From Amycolatopsis azurea DSM 43854 (GTDB lineage Bacteria > Actinomycetota > Actinomycetes > Mycobacteriales > Pseudonocardiaceae): DNA of 58,446 nucleotides. Position 1 is the first letter of the stretch, and each line of letters opens with the position of its first letter. This document shows, piece after piece, positions 24,017 through 31,816 of the stretch. Below the pieces are notes generated by a model. It was not told where the DNA came from. It ran no database searches and saw nothing but the letters and a program-made list of their open reading frames with translations. The DNA is taken from positions 1 to 58,446 of the forward strand of contig NZ_MUXN01000031.1 of assembly GCF_001995215.1 (NCBI RefSeq), read 5' to 3'. The position numbers were made by a program, and so were the translations under genes.

Positions 24017-24457
24017 GTGAGTCTTCTGGATGATGTGGCCGAGCGCGACGGCTGGCGATGCTGGGTGTGCGACGAACCGGTCGACCCCGACATGTCGGTG
24101 AACGATTCGCGAGGGCCCAGTGTCGACAGCCGGACCGCCGACCGGAAGGCCAAGATCGCCGAGCGGCTCGCGCACCGCGGGTGCAACACCCGCAAGGGCG
24201 CGGTGAAGGTGGTGATCGCCTGGCCCGACCGCCTGCACGTGGTCGAACCCGCGCCGCTGATCACCGTCGCCGGGCGGCTGGAGCGCAAGGGCGGCCGCGA
24301 GATGGTGGCCCGGTGCCCGACCAGGCAGGACGCGCAGGAGGCGGCGGACTGGCTGGTGGACCGGTTCTCCCGGCTGGTACCCGGGCTGCCGGTGACCGCG
24401 AACGTCGAGCCGGGTGGCGGCCAGTTCCTCGTCATCCTGGCCGCCGGGCGCCGCTGA
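24017..24457 (+). CDS. HNH-like zinc-knuckle protein, 146 aa
   Basis: The N-terminal half has a treble-clef zinc knuckle pattern (WRCWVCDEP ... LAHRGCNTRKG) as in HNH endonucleases, but between the pairs no clear DHxxP catalytic His is present, so it may bind and not cut. The C-terminal half (residues about 70-146) alternates strands and helices (LITVAGRLERKGG, RQDAQEAADWLVDRFS). Such short proteins are widespread in actinomycetes without known function. It probably starts leaderless: the GTG follows a TAGGTT box by seven bases with no ribosome site. Confidence 0.6.
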   Translation: MSLLDDVAERDGWRCWVCDEPVDPDMSVNDSRGPSVDSRTADRKAKIAERLAHRGCNTRKGAVKVVIAWPDRLHVVEPAPLITVAGRLERKGGREMVARCPTRQDAQEAADWLVDRFSRLVPGLPVTANVEPGGGQFLVILAAGRR

Positions 24458-24472
24458 CCACTGGCGGGTGGG

Positions 24473-25282
24473 TCAAGCCGAAAGGCGCCGGACCTGCCCG
24501 TCGTGCACGTCGCCGACCCACTCCCAGCCGGGTTTCGCCGACGGACCGATCCGCGGATCGTCGGGGACACGGCCCTCCCGCAAGGCGAGCACGTACGCCC
24601 GATCGCGGTCGATCCGTTCGCGCGCCTGACCGGCTCCGCCCACCGAGCCGTGGCCGGGGACGACGACAGCGACGTCGCCCGCCACCTCCTCCAGCAGCCG
24701 CAGCGCGGCGAGGTAGTCCTCGACCGGGTCGGCGTCGCCGTCGAAGTCGAGCATCGGCACCAGGACGTCGGAGAGCATGTCCCCGGCGACGAGAACCCCG
24801 CGTTCTTCGATGACCAGCGCAGCGTGGCCCGGCGCGTGCGCGCGATGCTCGATGATCCGGGCCCGGGGGCCGTCCCAGGGGATCCGCGCCGTCCCAGCGG
24901 GCAGGGCGGTGACGAGACCGAACAGGTCCAGCGAGACCTTCTCGGCGATGCCCGTCGGCTCCAGGTGTTCGGTGATGTGGGCCTTCGCGTCCGGGTCGGA
25001 CAGCAGCTCCTCGACGGCGGCCGCGCATCGGGCCGTGCCGTAACGGGGAGCCGTGCCGAACTCCGCGTGCCAGAGCAGATGATCCCAATCCGGATGCGTC
25101 GAAAAGCCCGCCACCACGACCTGTCCCGACCGCGACAGGTCGTTCGCGAGGCAGGCCATTTCGTGGTCCTGCACGCCGGGGTCGATGAGCAGCACACCGT
25201 TCTCGCCTTGCACGACGATGGCGTTGCTCTGCACGAACTCGCTCTCGTGGACGAGCACGCCCTCGGCGACCCGCGTCAGCAC
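24473..25282 (-). CDS. Metallo-beta-lactamase-fold hydrolase with variant metal motif, 269 aa
   Basis: The MBL fold is clear from VLLIDPGVQDHEM, STHPDWDHLLWH, APGHAALVIEE, LVAGDMLSD and VVPGHGSVG. The usual HxHxDH is HPDWDH (residues 63-68), so the second His is replaced by Asp65, which should weaken or change the first zinc site. Reaction and substrate are unknown. The GTG at 25282 overlaps the end of the upstream 151-aa gene by seven bases; an open frame continues far upstream but only through repeats and another gene's antiphase. Confidence 0.75.
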   Translation of the reverse strand: MLTRVAEGVLVHESEFVQSNAIVVQGENGVLLIDPGVQDHEMACLANDLSRSGQVVVAGFSTHPDWDHLLWHAEFGTAPRYGTARCAAAVEELLSDPDAKAHITEHLEPTGIAEKVSLDLFGLVTALPAGTARIPWDGPRARIIEHRAHAPGHAALVIEERGVLVAGDMLSDVLVPMLDFDGDADPVEDYLAALRLLEEVAGDVAVVVPGHGSVGGAGQARERIDRDRAYVLALREGRVPDDPRIGPSAKPGWEWVGDVHDGQVRRLSA

Positions 25283-25731
25283 GGGCGGCTCTCGCTCGCC
25301 GCGACTTCCCTGCCCAGTTTCTCCACGGCGTGATCGTAGTGGCGTCTGTCGAACCGGAACGGTCCGAACGCCGAGTAGTCGCGCGCCGGGCGGTGAGGTT
25401 GCTCGAACGCTTCCCAGATCACCAGGTCGTCCGTCGCGGTGATCCTGGCCAAGAGAGGCCAGCAACCCCACTCGCCGCACTCGCATCCGAGCAAAGGGGT
25501 GAGCCCCCTCTCCCGAGCGGACCGCCCCTGGAAGTGGTCTTCCATCGGACCGAACCGGAAGTACCCCGGGATCAAGCCGCCGTAGACCCCGCCCGCCGGC
25601 CGCATCCCGGCCCCCGTCTCGAACTCGTCGATCAGCTCGGTGAGCAGCACGCCACCGACGCGTGGCACGACTTCGAGCACGCCGAGATCGCCGCGGCGCC
25701 GATAGTCGAACTGGAGATCGTTGGTCGCCAC
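25276..25731 (-). CDS. Conserved-looking hypothetical protein, 151 aa
   Basis: This cytosolic protein has a cysteine cluster LLGCECGEWGCWPLLARI (residues about 80-97) that could bind metal, and aromatic-rich segments GGLIPGYFRFGPMEDHF and DYSAFGPFRFDRRHYDHAV. I do not recognise its family. It overlaps the MBL-fold gene by seven bases, so the two are co-translated. Upstream there is a 518-bp non-coding stretch, then the toxin gene; it is too far and too unlike barstar to be a confident immunity protein. Confidence 0.6.
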   Translation of the reverse strand: MATNDLQFDYRRRGDLGVLEVVPRVGGVLLTELIDEFETGAGMRPAGGVYGGLIPGYFRFGPMEDHFQGRSARERGLTPLLGCECGEWGCWPLLARITATDDLVIWEAFEQPHRPARDYSAFGPFRFDRRHYDHAVEKLGREVAASESRPC

Positions 25732-25749
25732 GGCGCGATTCTCTCAGGC

Positions 25750-25951
25750 GGCAAGGTGGCGTGTTCCTTCGCTCGCCCGCACGCCGACCTCGGGTGTCGC
25801 GAAAGCCACGTTCGCAACGTTGAAAGTTGCGAACGTGGCTTTCGCAACGCTTCCGGGACTCCGCCCCGCCACGAGAACCGGCAGACCCGCGGTGAAGTCC
25901 GTGAAGGCCTCCTTGAGGGACCCAGAGTCCCTCAAGGAGGCCTTCACGGAC
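25750..25951. repeat. Composite dispersed repeat, copy 2
   Basis: It is nearly identical to 132-334. It contains a perfect 20-bp stem (25799-25818 with 25826-25845) and a perfect 25-bp stem (25897-25921 with 25927-25951). In copy 1 the second stem has one mismatch that is repaired here, as expected if both arms are kept complementary by selection or gene conversion. It lies upstream of the 151-aa gene start on the opposite side of the toxin gene end. Confidence 0.8.
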
Positions 25952-26017
25952 CAGTATTTGTTCACCTATGCCTGACCTGCGCGAGAGTGGTTCGTCGCGC
26001 AGGTCGCCCCGGTCACA

Positions 26018-26078
26018 GACCTTGATCAACGGAAGATCCGGGACACTCAACGTCCCCGATCCTCCGTTGATCAAGGTC
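26018..26078. repeat. Hairpin with GACCTTGATCAACGGA arms
   Basis: The arms 26018-26044 and 26052-26078 pair with a few mismatches around a 7-base loop. The sequence differs from the other hairpin families, so it is a separate type. It lies 170-230 bases past the toxin stop. Confidence 0.65.
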
Positions 26079-26249
26079 GTGTCTGCCATGCCCTGGGGCA
26101 GACAACCTGACGGGGGAAGATCCTGGACGTTCAACGGCCGGAATCCTCCCCCGTCGACCACACCGCCAACCACACCAATGGGTAACCAACTACTGGTCCC
26201 TCAAGGAGTCCTTCACGGACCTGGCACCCGACCCCAGGCCCGGGCCAGG

Positions 26250-27668
26250 TCAGGGAACCTCGTAGAACTTGTCGTAGTGCCCCGGCGCGTAATAGAACTT
26301 GCCGTTGTCGTCCTTGACGATGCGGTCCGGTTTCGGCCGCTGGTTCTCCGGCAACGGCTTCCCGTTGAAGTCCGTGTACTCGTCGGCGTCCCGGATGGGC
26401 TTGTTGTCGTACCGCGGTGTCGGGTGGACGTCGAACTCGTAGTACTTGCCGTCGTACGGCTTCGTCGGCTTCCCGTCGGGGCCCAGCGGCTGATCGGCGG
26501 GTTTGTTGGAGTCGCTCATCTTGCCGTTGTGCGGGAGCCTGCCCTCGTTCCCGATCTTGCCGCCCGCCTGCCCGTGGTTCCCGTAGATCCGGCCGCCCCA
26601 CGTGGAGCCCGCGCCGGGCGTGGGGCTGTTCCCCAGACCCAGCGAGTTGAGCTTGTTGTTGTCCACCTTGTCGTGCCAGGCGCCGAACTGGCCGCTGTCC
26701 TTGTGGTCGAGGATCCACCGCTTCATCTTCTGCGCGGCGTCCTTCTGCGCCTGGGTGAGATCGTCGAACTTCCCGAGCTGAGGCGAAAGCTCCGGCGGCT
26801 TGTCGGGCTGCGGCTGGGGTTTCTTCCCCTTGCCGCCGCCTCCCCCGCCACGGGTTCCGTTGTACTCCCCGCCCGGTTTCGGGCCACGCGGCTTCCCGGC
26901 GGGCCCGGTCTTGCCCGCGTCGATCTTGCGCAGCGCCTTCTCCGCTTGGGCGAAGATGTTCTTCGCCTTCTTCATCAGCGGCGCGAGCGCGCTCATCGCC
27001 TTGACCAGTTTGGTGACGACGGTGGCGATCTTGGTCGCGGTCTTCGCGATGGCGGCGGTGACCTGGGGCAGCACCCAGGTCATCCCGAGTCCGAGCGTCG
27101 CCAGTACCTGCAACGCCCAGCTGATCAGCCTGGCGATCAGTTCGGCGATGGTGTCGCGGACCAGCGTGCGGACGGCGGTGACCACCTCGCCGCCGATCCG
27201 GGTACCGGAGGACGCGCCGCCCGCGGCCTGCTGACAGGCGCCGATCAGGGCCGCGACGTCCGCTCCCCTGGCGCGGTAGGCGTCACCGGCGGTGCCTGCC
27301 CAGTTCGCGGTCTCGGCGACGACCGCCCCGTCGAGGTCGGTGCTGATCGAGGCGAGTTCGTCGGCGACGTTCTGCCAGGTCTCGGCGTGCGCCGTGATCT
27401 CGTCCGGGTCCCCGGCGAGCGCGTCGAGCGCCTCCTTCAGCGGTCCGACGTGCTCCATCAGCCAGCCGACCCCGGCGGCGAGGATGGTGCCGAACGGGTC
27501 CATGGCGGCGGACACCGCGTCCATGGCCGTCCCGACCGCGCCGACGGCGACGGACGCCCAGTCACCGCTCTCGATGGCGGATTTGAGTTCGGTGGCGGAC
27601 TCGAGCAGGGGAACGCCGGACACCGCGGTGGTGGAATCCTTCGGCGTGGCGACGAGAGGGTTGGTCAT
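26250..27668 (-). CDS. Type VII-secreted polymorphic toxin with C-terminal barnase-like RNase, 472 aa
   Basis: Residues about 1-240 are helical and Ala-rich, with WENT-like segments of T7SS effectors (AETWQNVADELASISTDLDGAVV, ANWAGTAGDAYRARG). Residues about 245-330 are a Pro/Gly/Lys linker. The last 64 residues match the barnase/RNase Sa family: YYEFDV (Glu411 as base), PKPDRIV (Arg449), and APGHYDKFYEV (His464), the Glu-Arg-His set of guanyl-specific RNases. Its ATG overlaps the stop of the EspC-like gene. No barstar or other immunity gene follows directly; the next 518 bases are repeats. The linker-toxin layout indicates contact-dependent competition between bacteria (inference). Confidence 0.85.
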   Translation of the reverse strand: MTNPLVATPKDSTTAVSGVPLLESATELKSAIESGDWASVAVGAVGTAMDAVSAAMDPFGTILAAGVGWLMEHVGPLKEALDALAGDPDEITAHAETWQNVADELASISTDLDGAVVAETANWAGTAGDAYRARGADVAALIGACQQAAGGASSGTRIGGEVVTAVRTLVRDTIAELIARLISWALQVLATLGLGMTWVLPQVTAAIAKTATKIATVVTKLVKAMSALAPLMKKAKNIFAQAEKALRKIDAGKTGPAGKPRGPKPGGEYNGTRGGGGGGKGKKPQPQPDKPPELSPQLGKFDDLTQAQKDAAQKMKRWILDHKDSGQFGAWHDKVDNNKLNSLGLGNSPTPGAGSTWGGRIYGNHGQAGGKIGNEGRLPHNGKMSDSNKPADQPLGPDGKPTKPYDGKYYEFDVHPTPRYDNKPIRDADEYTDFNGKPLPENQRPKPDRIVKDDNGKFYYAPGHYDKFYEVP

Positions 27669-28003
27669 CGCTGGGCCTTCTCCATCGGCGTCGTCGGGAT
27701 GGCGGCCTCGTACTGCTTGAACATCTCCACACCGGCGGAGTCCTGCTCGGTGTAGGACCGCTCGGCCGTGCGCAGGTTGGCGGCGGTCGCCCGGACACCG
27801 TCGATCGCGGCCTTGATCGAGTCGATCGTCTTCTCCTCCGCCGGATTGATGAACGGCGGTACGAACGCGCAGATCAGACCGTAGGCCTCGTCCGACATGG
27901 CCGCGGTGTTCGCCGCCGCCAGCACGGTGTCCAGGCGCTCGGCGATCCCGTCCACAGTGGCCGCGTGCTTGCCGATTTCCGCCGGTACGACCTGGAAACT
28001 CAT
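27665..28003 (-). CDS. EspC-like type VII secretion-associated protein, 112 aa
   Basis: This helical protein (MSFQVVPAEIGKHAATVDGIAERLDTVLAAAN, followed by AAIDGVRATAANLRTAERSYTEQD) fits the ESX-1 EspC/WXG100-like family, small partners of larger secreted effectors. The ATG at 28003 follows a GGAGGGAAGG site; a longer frame begins at 28075. It overlaps the toxin start by four bases and is very likely its export partner or chaperone. Core secretion genes are not in this window. Confidence 0.8.
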   Translation of the reverse strand: MSFQVVPAEIGKHAATVDGIAERLDTVLAAANTAAMSDEAYGLICAFVPPFINPAEEKTIDSIKAAIDGVRATAANLRTAERSYTEQDSAGVEMFKQYEAAIPTTPMEKAQR

Positions 28004-28192
28004 CTGCCTTCCCTCCGGAACGACCGGGACTGTCGCCGTTCCCTCTCGATGATCACTGCGCGGCCACCCTGTCACCGAGCGCCCGTACGCGTGGACGCTC
28101 TGTGCGAACAGGCAACGTTCGATGAACTAAAGGGCAGCCGCGTCAGCGCTTCTTCCGGGTTTCGGCGACGACGCGGTGCTAGCGTCCTTCCG

Positions 28193-28555
28193 ATGAGCGT
28201 GGAATTCCTCGGCCTTCGCACCATCGTCTACCCTGCGCCGGATCTCGAGGCCGCCAAGCGATGGTGGACTTCGGTGCTGAACATCGAACCGTATTTCGAC
28301 CAGCCGTTCTACGTCGGTTACTCGGTCGCCGGTTACGAACTCGCGCTCGATCCCAAGAGCGACCTCGCAACCGGTCCGATCACCTATTGGGGCGTCGAGG
28401 ATGTCGAGGCGACCGAAGAGTCCCTGCTCTCCACTGGGGCGACTTCACATTCCGGGGCCAAAGAAGTCGGCGGAGGTATCAAGGTCGCCGTCGTCCGCAC
28501 TCCCGACGGCAATCTGGTCGGCCTCATCCACAACCCCCATTTCAAGGCCGAATAG
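28193..28555 (+). CDS. VOC-superfamily (glyoxalase/bleomycin-resistance fold) protein, 120 aa
   Basis: Paired beta-alpha-beta modules are visible (LRTIVYPAPDLEAAKRWW and TYWGVEDVEATEESLLS), ending with PDGNLVGLIHNP, which carries the usual final metal-site region although the ligand position is not clear. Substrate unknown. No ribosome site precedes the ATG; TAGCGT seven bases upstream looks like a -10 box, so the mRNA is probably leaderless. Confidence 0.75.
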   Translation: MSVEFLGLRTIVYPAPDLEAAKRWWTSVLNIEPYFDQPFYVGYSVAGYELALDPKSDLATGPITYWGVEDVEATEESLLSTGATSHSGAKEVGGGIKVAVVRTPDGNLVGLIHNPHFKAE

Positions 28556-28560
28556 CCCGC

Positions 28561-29496
28561 TCAGACGATGTCCAGTACCGCTTTGCCGTGCAGGCGCCGT
28601 TCGAGCAGGGTCGTGACCGCCTCGCCGTAGGAGGTCCACGGCGCCCGCATGCTGATCCCGGGGTCGAGGCGGCCGGCGGCGATCTCGGCGGCGAGCCAGG
28701 TCAGGTCCGAGGAGAAGTCTTCTGCCGCGTCGGCGAGCAGGAAGTAGGTGCGGATCGACCGGTCGTGCCGTCCGTCGGTCGGTGTCAGCGCCGCGGCGGG
28801 GAAGATCGAGTCCGCTCCGGACGACCGGCCGACGCTCACCACCGTCCCACCCGCCTCGACGGCGGCGAACGCGTCCACGAGCTGCTGCCCTCCGACGTTC
28901 TCCAGCACCGCGGACACGGGCCGCTCGACCTGGGCCGGGTCGGCGCGCACCTCGTGCGCCCCCAGCGCCCGCAGGCTGTCCTCCAGCGCGGGATTCCCGC
29001 TGATCGCGACGACTTCGGCGCCCGCGCGGGCCGCGAGCTGGATCGCGTAGCGGCCGACACCGCCGGAAGCTCCGGTGATCATCACCCGGCGGCCGAGCAG
29101 CTGTCCCATGCGGCGCAACACCTGCAGCGCAGTCAGGCCGGCGACCGGGATCGTGCTCACCGCGCCTAGGTCGGCGCCGTCGGGCACGATGCCGAGCCGG
29201 GTGGCCGGCACCGCCCGCAGCTCGGCCCATCCCGCGGTCTCGCCCAGCGTGACCACCCGGGTCCCGGCCGCCGGGCCCGAACCGTCGGCCGCCGCCTCGA
29301 TCACCACACCCGCCGCGTCCCAGCCGATCAGGGCGCCGTCCGGCGTTGACGGGTCGGTCGCGCCCTTGACCTCGCCGTAGTTGAGGGAAACCGCCTCCAC
29401 CCGGACCAGCGCCTCGCCGGGCGCGGGTACCGGATCGGCCACGTCGGCCTGGGAGAGATGGGCTTTCGCGGTGTGGTCCACGACTAGTGCACGCAC
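28561..29496 (-). CDS. Zinc-independent medium-chain quinone oxidoreductase-like enzyme, 311 aa
   Basis: An MDR-family protein of the QOR branch: N-terminal GroES-like part (PGEALVRVEAVSLNYGEVKG) and Rossmann motif TGASGGVGRYAIQLAARAGA (about residues 137-156). The structural-zinc cysteines of true alcohol dehydrogenases are absent. It likely reduces quinones or enones with NADPH. The GTG at 29496 has GAGGA at the right distance. The gene is divergent from a TetR gene, a common pairing for electrophile response. Confidence 0.85.
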   Translation of the reverse strand: MRALVVDHTAKAHLSQADVADPVPAPGEALVRVEAVSLNYGEVKGATDPSTPDGALIGWDAAGVVIEAAADGSGPAAGTRVVTLGETAGWAELRAVPATRLGIVPDGADLGAVSTIPVAGLTALQVLRRMGQLLGRRVMITGASGGVGRYAIQLAARAGAEVVAISGNPALEDSLRALGAHEVRADPAQVERPVSAVLENVGGQQLVDAFAAVEAGGTVVSVGRSSGADSIFPAAALTPTDGRHDRSIRTYFLLADAAEDFSSDLTWLAAEIAAGRLDPGISMRAPWTSYGEAVTTLLERRLHGKAVLDIV

Positions 29497-29514
29497 GATC
29501 TGATCTCCTCGCGT

Positions 29515-29557
29515 CAAAGTGCCACAGTGTGGCGTTTGCTCCATTGAAGCATATGCT
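29515..29557. promoter_or_regulatory. Two palindromes in the oxidoreductase/TetR divergent promoter
   Basis: GCCACAGTGTGGC (29521-29533) has 6-bp perfect arms around one base, flanked by CAAA (29515) and TTTG (29535). AGCATATGCT (29548-29557) is a second perfect palindrome. Both lie between the two start codons (29496 and 29589) and are good candidates for the TetR operator. Confidence 0.55.
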
Positions 29558-29588
29558 CGCCCGAGGCGGGTCGGCTAGACTTCGGTCC

Positions 29589-30185
29589 ATGACGATCTCC
29601 GGGGAGCCCGCGACGCTGCGCGAGCGCAAGAAGCTGCGCACGCGCCAAGCCCTGGCGGAGACGGCGATCGAGCTGTTCGGCGAGCACGGTTTCGACGCCA
29701 CTCCGCTCGACGCGCTGCTCGACGCGGTGGAGGTGTCGAGGCGGACCTTCTTCCGCAACTACCGGTCGAAGGAGGACGTCGCCCTCACCGCCGTCAAACA
29801 GCTCTGGAGCGCTTTCCTGGTCACCCTGGACGAAACCGGGAAGTCCGGGTCTCTTGTGGACGTTTTCCGCGACGCGCTGCTGACCACGTTGAGCCGCATG
29901 GACGACGACTGGTACGAGCGCTTCCCCGCGACGCTCAAGCTGATCGACCAGTCGGCCTCGCTCAACGGCCATTCGCTGCGGCACTGCGCGGAAATCCAGA
30001 CGGAGGTCGCGCAGCGGCTCGGTGACACGCACAACCTCGAACTGCGCATGCTCATCGAATTCTGCGTGGCCACCTGGCGGTGCGCGCTGGACGAGTGGCT
30101 GCCCGAGTGCGCTCCCGGAGAACTGCCGGGCCACGTGCGGCGCGCGTTCTCCGCCATGAACGACAGCCTGCTCCTGCGAGCGTGA
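29589..30185 (+). CDS. TetR-family transcriptional regulator, 198 aa
   Basis: The N-terminal helix-turn-helix is typical (RTRQALAETAIELFGEHGFDATPLDALLDAVEVSRRTFFRNYRSKEDV, residues about 17-65). The C-terminal ligand domain resembles actinobacterial MftR-like regulators. It lies 92 bases from the divergent oxidoreductase gene and probably represses it and itself. TAGACT about ten bases before the ATG suggests a leaderless or short-leader start. Confidence 0.88.
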   Translation: MTISGEPATLRERKKLRTRQALAETAIELFGEHGFDATPLDALLDAVEVSRRTFFRNYRSKEDVALTAVKQLWSAFLVTLDETGKSGSLVDVFRDALLTTLSRMDDDWYERFPATLKLIDQSASLNGHSLRHCAEIQTEVAQRLGDTHNLELRMLIEFCVATWRCALDEWLPECAPGELPGHVRRAFSAMNDSLLLRA

Positions 30186-30206
30186 CCCGCGAAAGCGAAG
30201 GTCGCC

Positions 30207-30818
30207 TCAAATCGCCCCGGTGCGCAAGGCGTACGCCACCGCGTGCGGCCGGTTCCGCAGTTTCAGCCGGGAAGTCATGGCGTAGATGATGTTCTTCACC
30301 GTCCGTTCCGAATAGGACAGTTCGGCCGCGATCGCGTTCGTGTCGAGCCCGTCGGCCATCAGCCGCAGCACTTCGGTCTCACGTTCGGAAAGGGCAGGCG
30401 CGGCGGGCTCGGGCGGATCGGGGAAGCCACGCCGGAATCGTTCGGCCTGCCGGGTCAGGGCGCCAAGCGGATTCGGTGGGGGCTCCGCCACGGCGGAGCG
30501 GACGGCGTCCGGCAGTTCCGCGTCCGCCACCGCCGCGCGCGGCAACAGGGCGACCACCCCGCACTCCGCCGCGACCGGCAGCTCGCTTTCCCTGATCCGG
30601 TCCACCATCAGCACGATCGGCTTGCCCGGCTCCTCCGCGAGCCGGCGCAAGGCCTCGATCGCGTCGGCCGACAGGCGTTCGAAAGCCGCGACGACGACGT
30701 CGATGTCCTCGCGCTGCGAGGCGCCGACGATTCTCAAGTCCATGCGGGATCCCAGATAGCTGACCATCCCGGCCGCTGTGAGGGGGTCCAGGGCACAGAC
30801 ACGCACCCGCGTTTTCAC
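30207..30818 (-). CDS. LuxR-type regulator with degenerate receiver domain, 203 aa
   Basis: The C-terminal helix-turn-helix is canonical (LSERETEVLRLMADGLDTNAIAAELSYSERTVKNIIYAMTSRLKL, residues about 140-195). The N-terminal 120 residues keep a receiver-like strand-helix pattern (RVRVCALDPLTAAGMVSYL) but lack the acidic pair, the phosphoacceptor Asp (DVVVAAFERL) and the usual Lys. It should therefore not be phosphorylated in the normal way. Its ATG overlaps the stop of the lipoprotein gene, so it may answer to that protein and not to a kinase. Confidence 0.8.
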   Translation of the reverse strand: MKTRVRVCALDPLTAAGMVSYLGSRMDLRIVGASQREDIDVVVAAFERLSADAIEALRRLAEEPGKPIVLMVDRIRESELPVAAECGVVALLPRAAVADAELPDAVRSAVAEPPPNPLGALTRQAERFRRGFPDPPEPAAPALSERETEVLRLMADGLDTNAIAAELSYSERTVKNIIYAMTSRLKLRNRPHAVAYALRTGAI

Positions 30819-31576
30819 GGCCGTCCGACGGTCGTGTCGATCAGCTCGTGGGCGAGGTCGAAGCGGACTCCGTCCGGATTGCTCAGGCCCGCGTCCTCAT
30901 ACCAGGACTCGTCGGCCTCCGGATGGGGGCCGCTGACCCCGATCCGGCCCTTGCCGTACGGGGCGACGATGACGGCCGCGGCTCCGTTGTCGTAGGTCGC
31001 CAAAACGGTCGCGTCGGCTCCGTCGTTCAACCGGAAGGCCGGGCCGTCCTGGAAGTACATGTGCCGGGACTCTCCCTTCCAGGTCACCTCCAGCACGGTG
31101 TCGCGGTCGTCGGGGACGGTCGACCCGGGGGAACCGGCGTACCCGTAGCTGTCGCCGGGCAGCAGGTCGAAGCCCGGGTCGCGGCCCGCCAGGTAACCGC
31201 CGAAGCACAGGCCGAGGTAGCTGCCACCCGACCGGATCCAGTCGCGCATCACCTGGGCCGAGCCGCGCAGGTCCCGCCAGGTCCGCTCCAGATCGTCACC
31301 GCCGCCGGGCTGGACGTACAGCTGTGCCCCGGCCAACGTGGCAGCGTCGAGCGGAACCCCGGTGCCGGGGCCGACGTACTTGACGTCGAACGGCCGCGGT
31401 GCCTCGCGCAGCACCTTGGCCACCGACGGCGCGCAGTCCGCGCAGCCCTGCGGGCCGTTGTACACCAGCGCGAGCGGCTTGCGACCGCCCTCGTCGCCGA
31501 GCGCCTGCCGTCCACAACCGACGGCCAGCAACGCGGCGACGGGAAGCGCGCCGAAAAGCACTCGACGTCGGTTCAC
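30815..31576 (-). CDS. Lipoprotein with BPL_N / class I glutamine-amidotransferase-like domain, 253 aa
   Basis: The chosen GTG at 31576 gives a short basic start (NRRR), a hydrophobic stretch and a lipobox LAVGC with Cys21 as lipid anchor. The mature domain resembles the N-terminal domain of eukaryotic biotin-protein ligase: YNGPQGCADC, then a nucleophile-elbow GSYLGLCFGGYLAG with Cys124, and SGPHPEADES with possible His/Glu partners. This is a GATase1-like fold located outside the membrane, so ammonia transfer is unlikely; a hydrolase or binding role is possible. It is co-translated with a degenerate LuxR regulator. No strong ribosome site is seen, so the start is uncertain. Confidence 0.7.
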   Translation of the reverse strand: MNRRRVLFGALPVAALLAVGCGRQALGDEGGRKPLALVYNGPQGCADCAPSVAKVLREAPRPFDVKYVGPGTGVPLDAATLAGAQLYVQPGGGDDLERTWRDLRGSAQVMRDWIRSGGSYLGLCFGGYLAGRDPGFDLLPGDSYGYAGSPGSTVPDDRDTVLEVTWKGESRHMYFQDGPAFRLNDGADATVLATYDNGAAAVIVAPYGKGRIGVSGPHPEADESWYEDAGLSNPDGVRFDLAHELIDTTVGRP

Positions 31577-31816
31577 CGCACCAGGTGAAGGGATGATCTT
31601 CGGATCCGTTCCAGGCACTGCCGCACTCCCGTGTCCGCCGATCGCGATCGTGGTCCTTTTCGCCACTTTCCATGCTCCGGGCACGCGGCGACCGGCCGCA
31701 CCGGCGACCCGGCCCGAACGACCCGCCGACCGGCTGCCGTCGTCCATCCGGTCGGCGGGTACGGGCTTCCCCGCCTCGGGTGGTGCCCGTCCCCCGGATG
31801 CGACGAGACTGGGCGC
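31577..31816. other. 240-bp divergent promoter region, lipoprotein / two-component system
   Basis: The gap lies between the GTG at 31576 and the ATG at 31817. Open frames cross it on both strands but lack starts with ribosome sites. I see no clear operator. The regulator at 31817 has no ribosome site close by, so it may be leaderless. Confidence 0.35.

Larger units (their letters stand above)
25732..26249. other. 518-bp non-coding gap of dispersed hairpins, including composite repeat copy 2
   Basis: It contains the composite repeat (25750-25951), a 27-bp imperfect stem around GACCTTGATCAACGGA (26018-26044 with 26052-26078), and a shorter stem with GACGGGGGA arms (26109-26117 with 26147-26155). 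No immunity gene for the toxin is found here in any frame; the open frames present are mirror products of the palindromes. Confidence 0.7.

Noticed and set aside
25276..25731. Immunity protein for the barnase-like toxin
   Set aside because: It does not resemble barstar, is 518 bases away beyond repeats, and is coupled to an MBL-fold gene instead.
24473..26173. One 566-codon protein covering the MBL-fold gene and upstream sequence
   Set aside because: The upstream part runs antiphase through the 151-aa gene and the composite repeat; the GTG at 25282 starts directly at the MBL domain.
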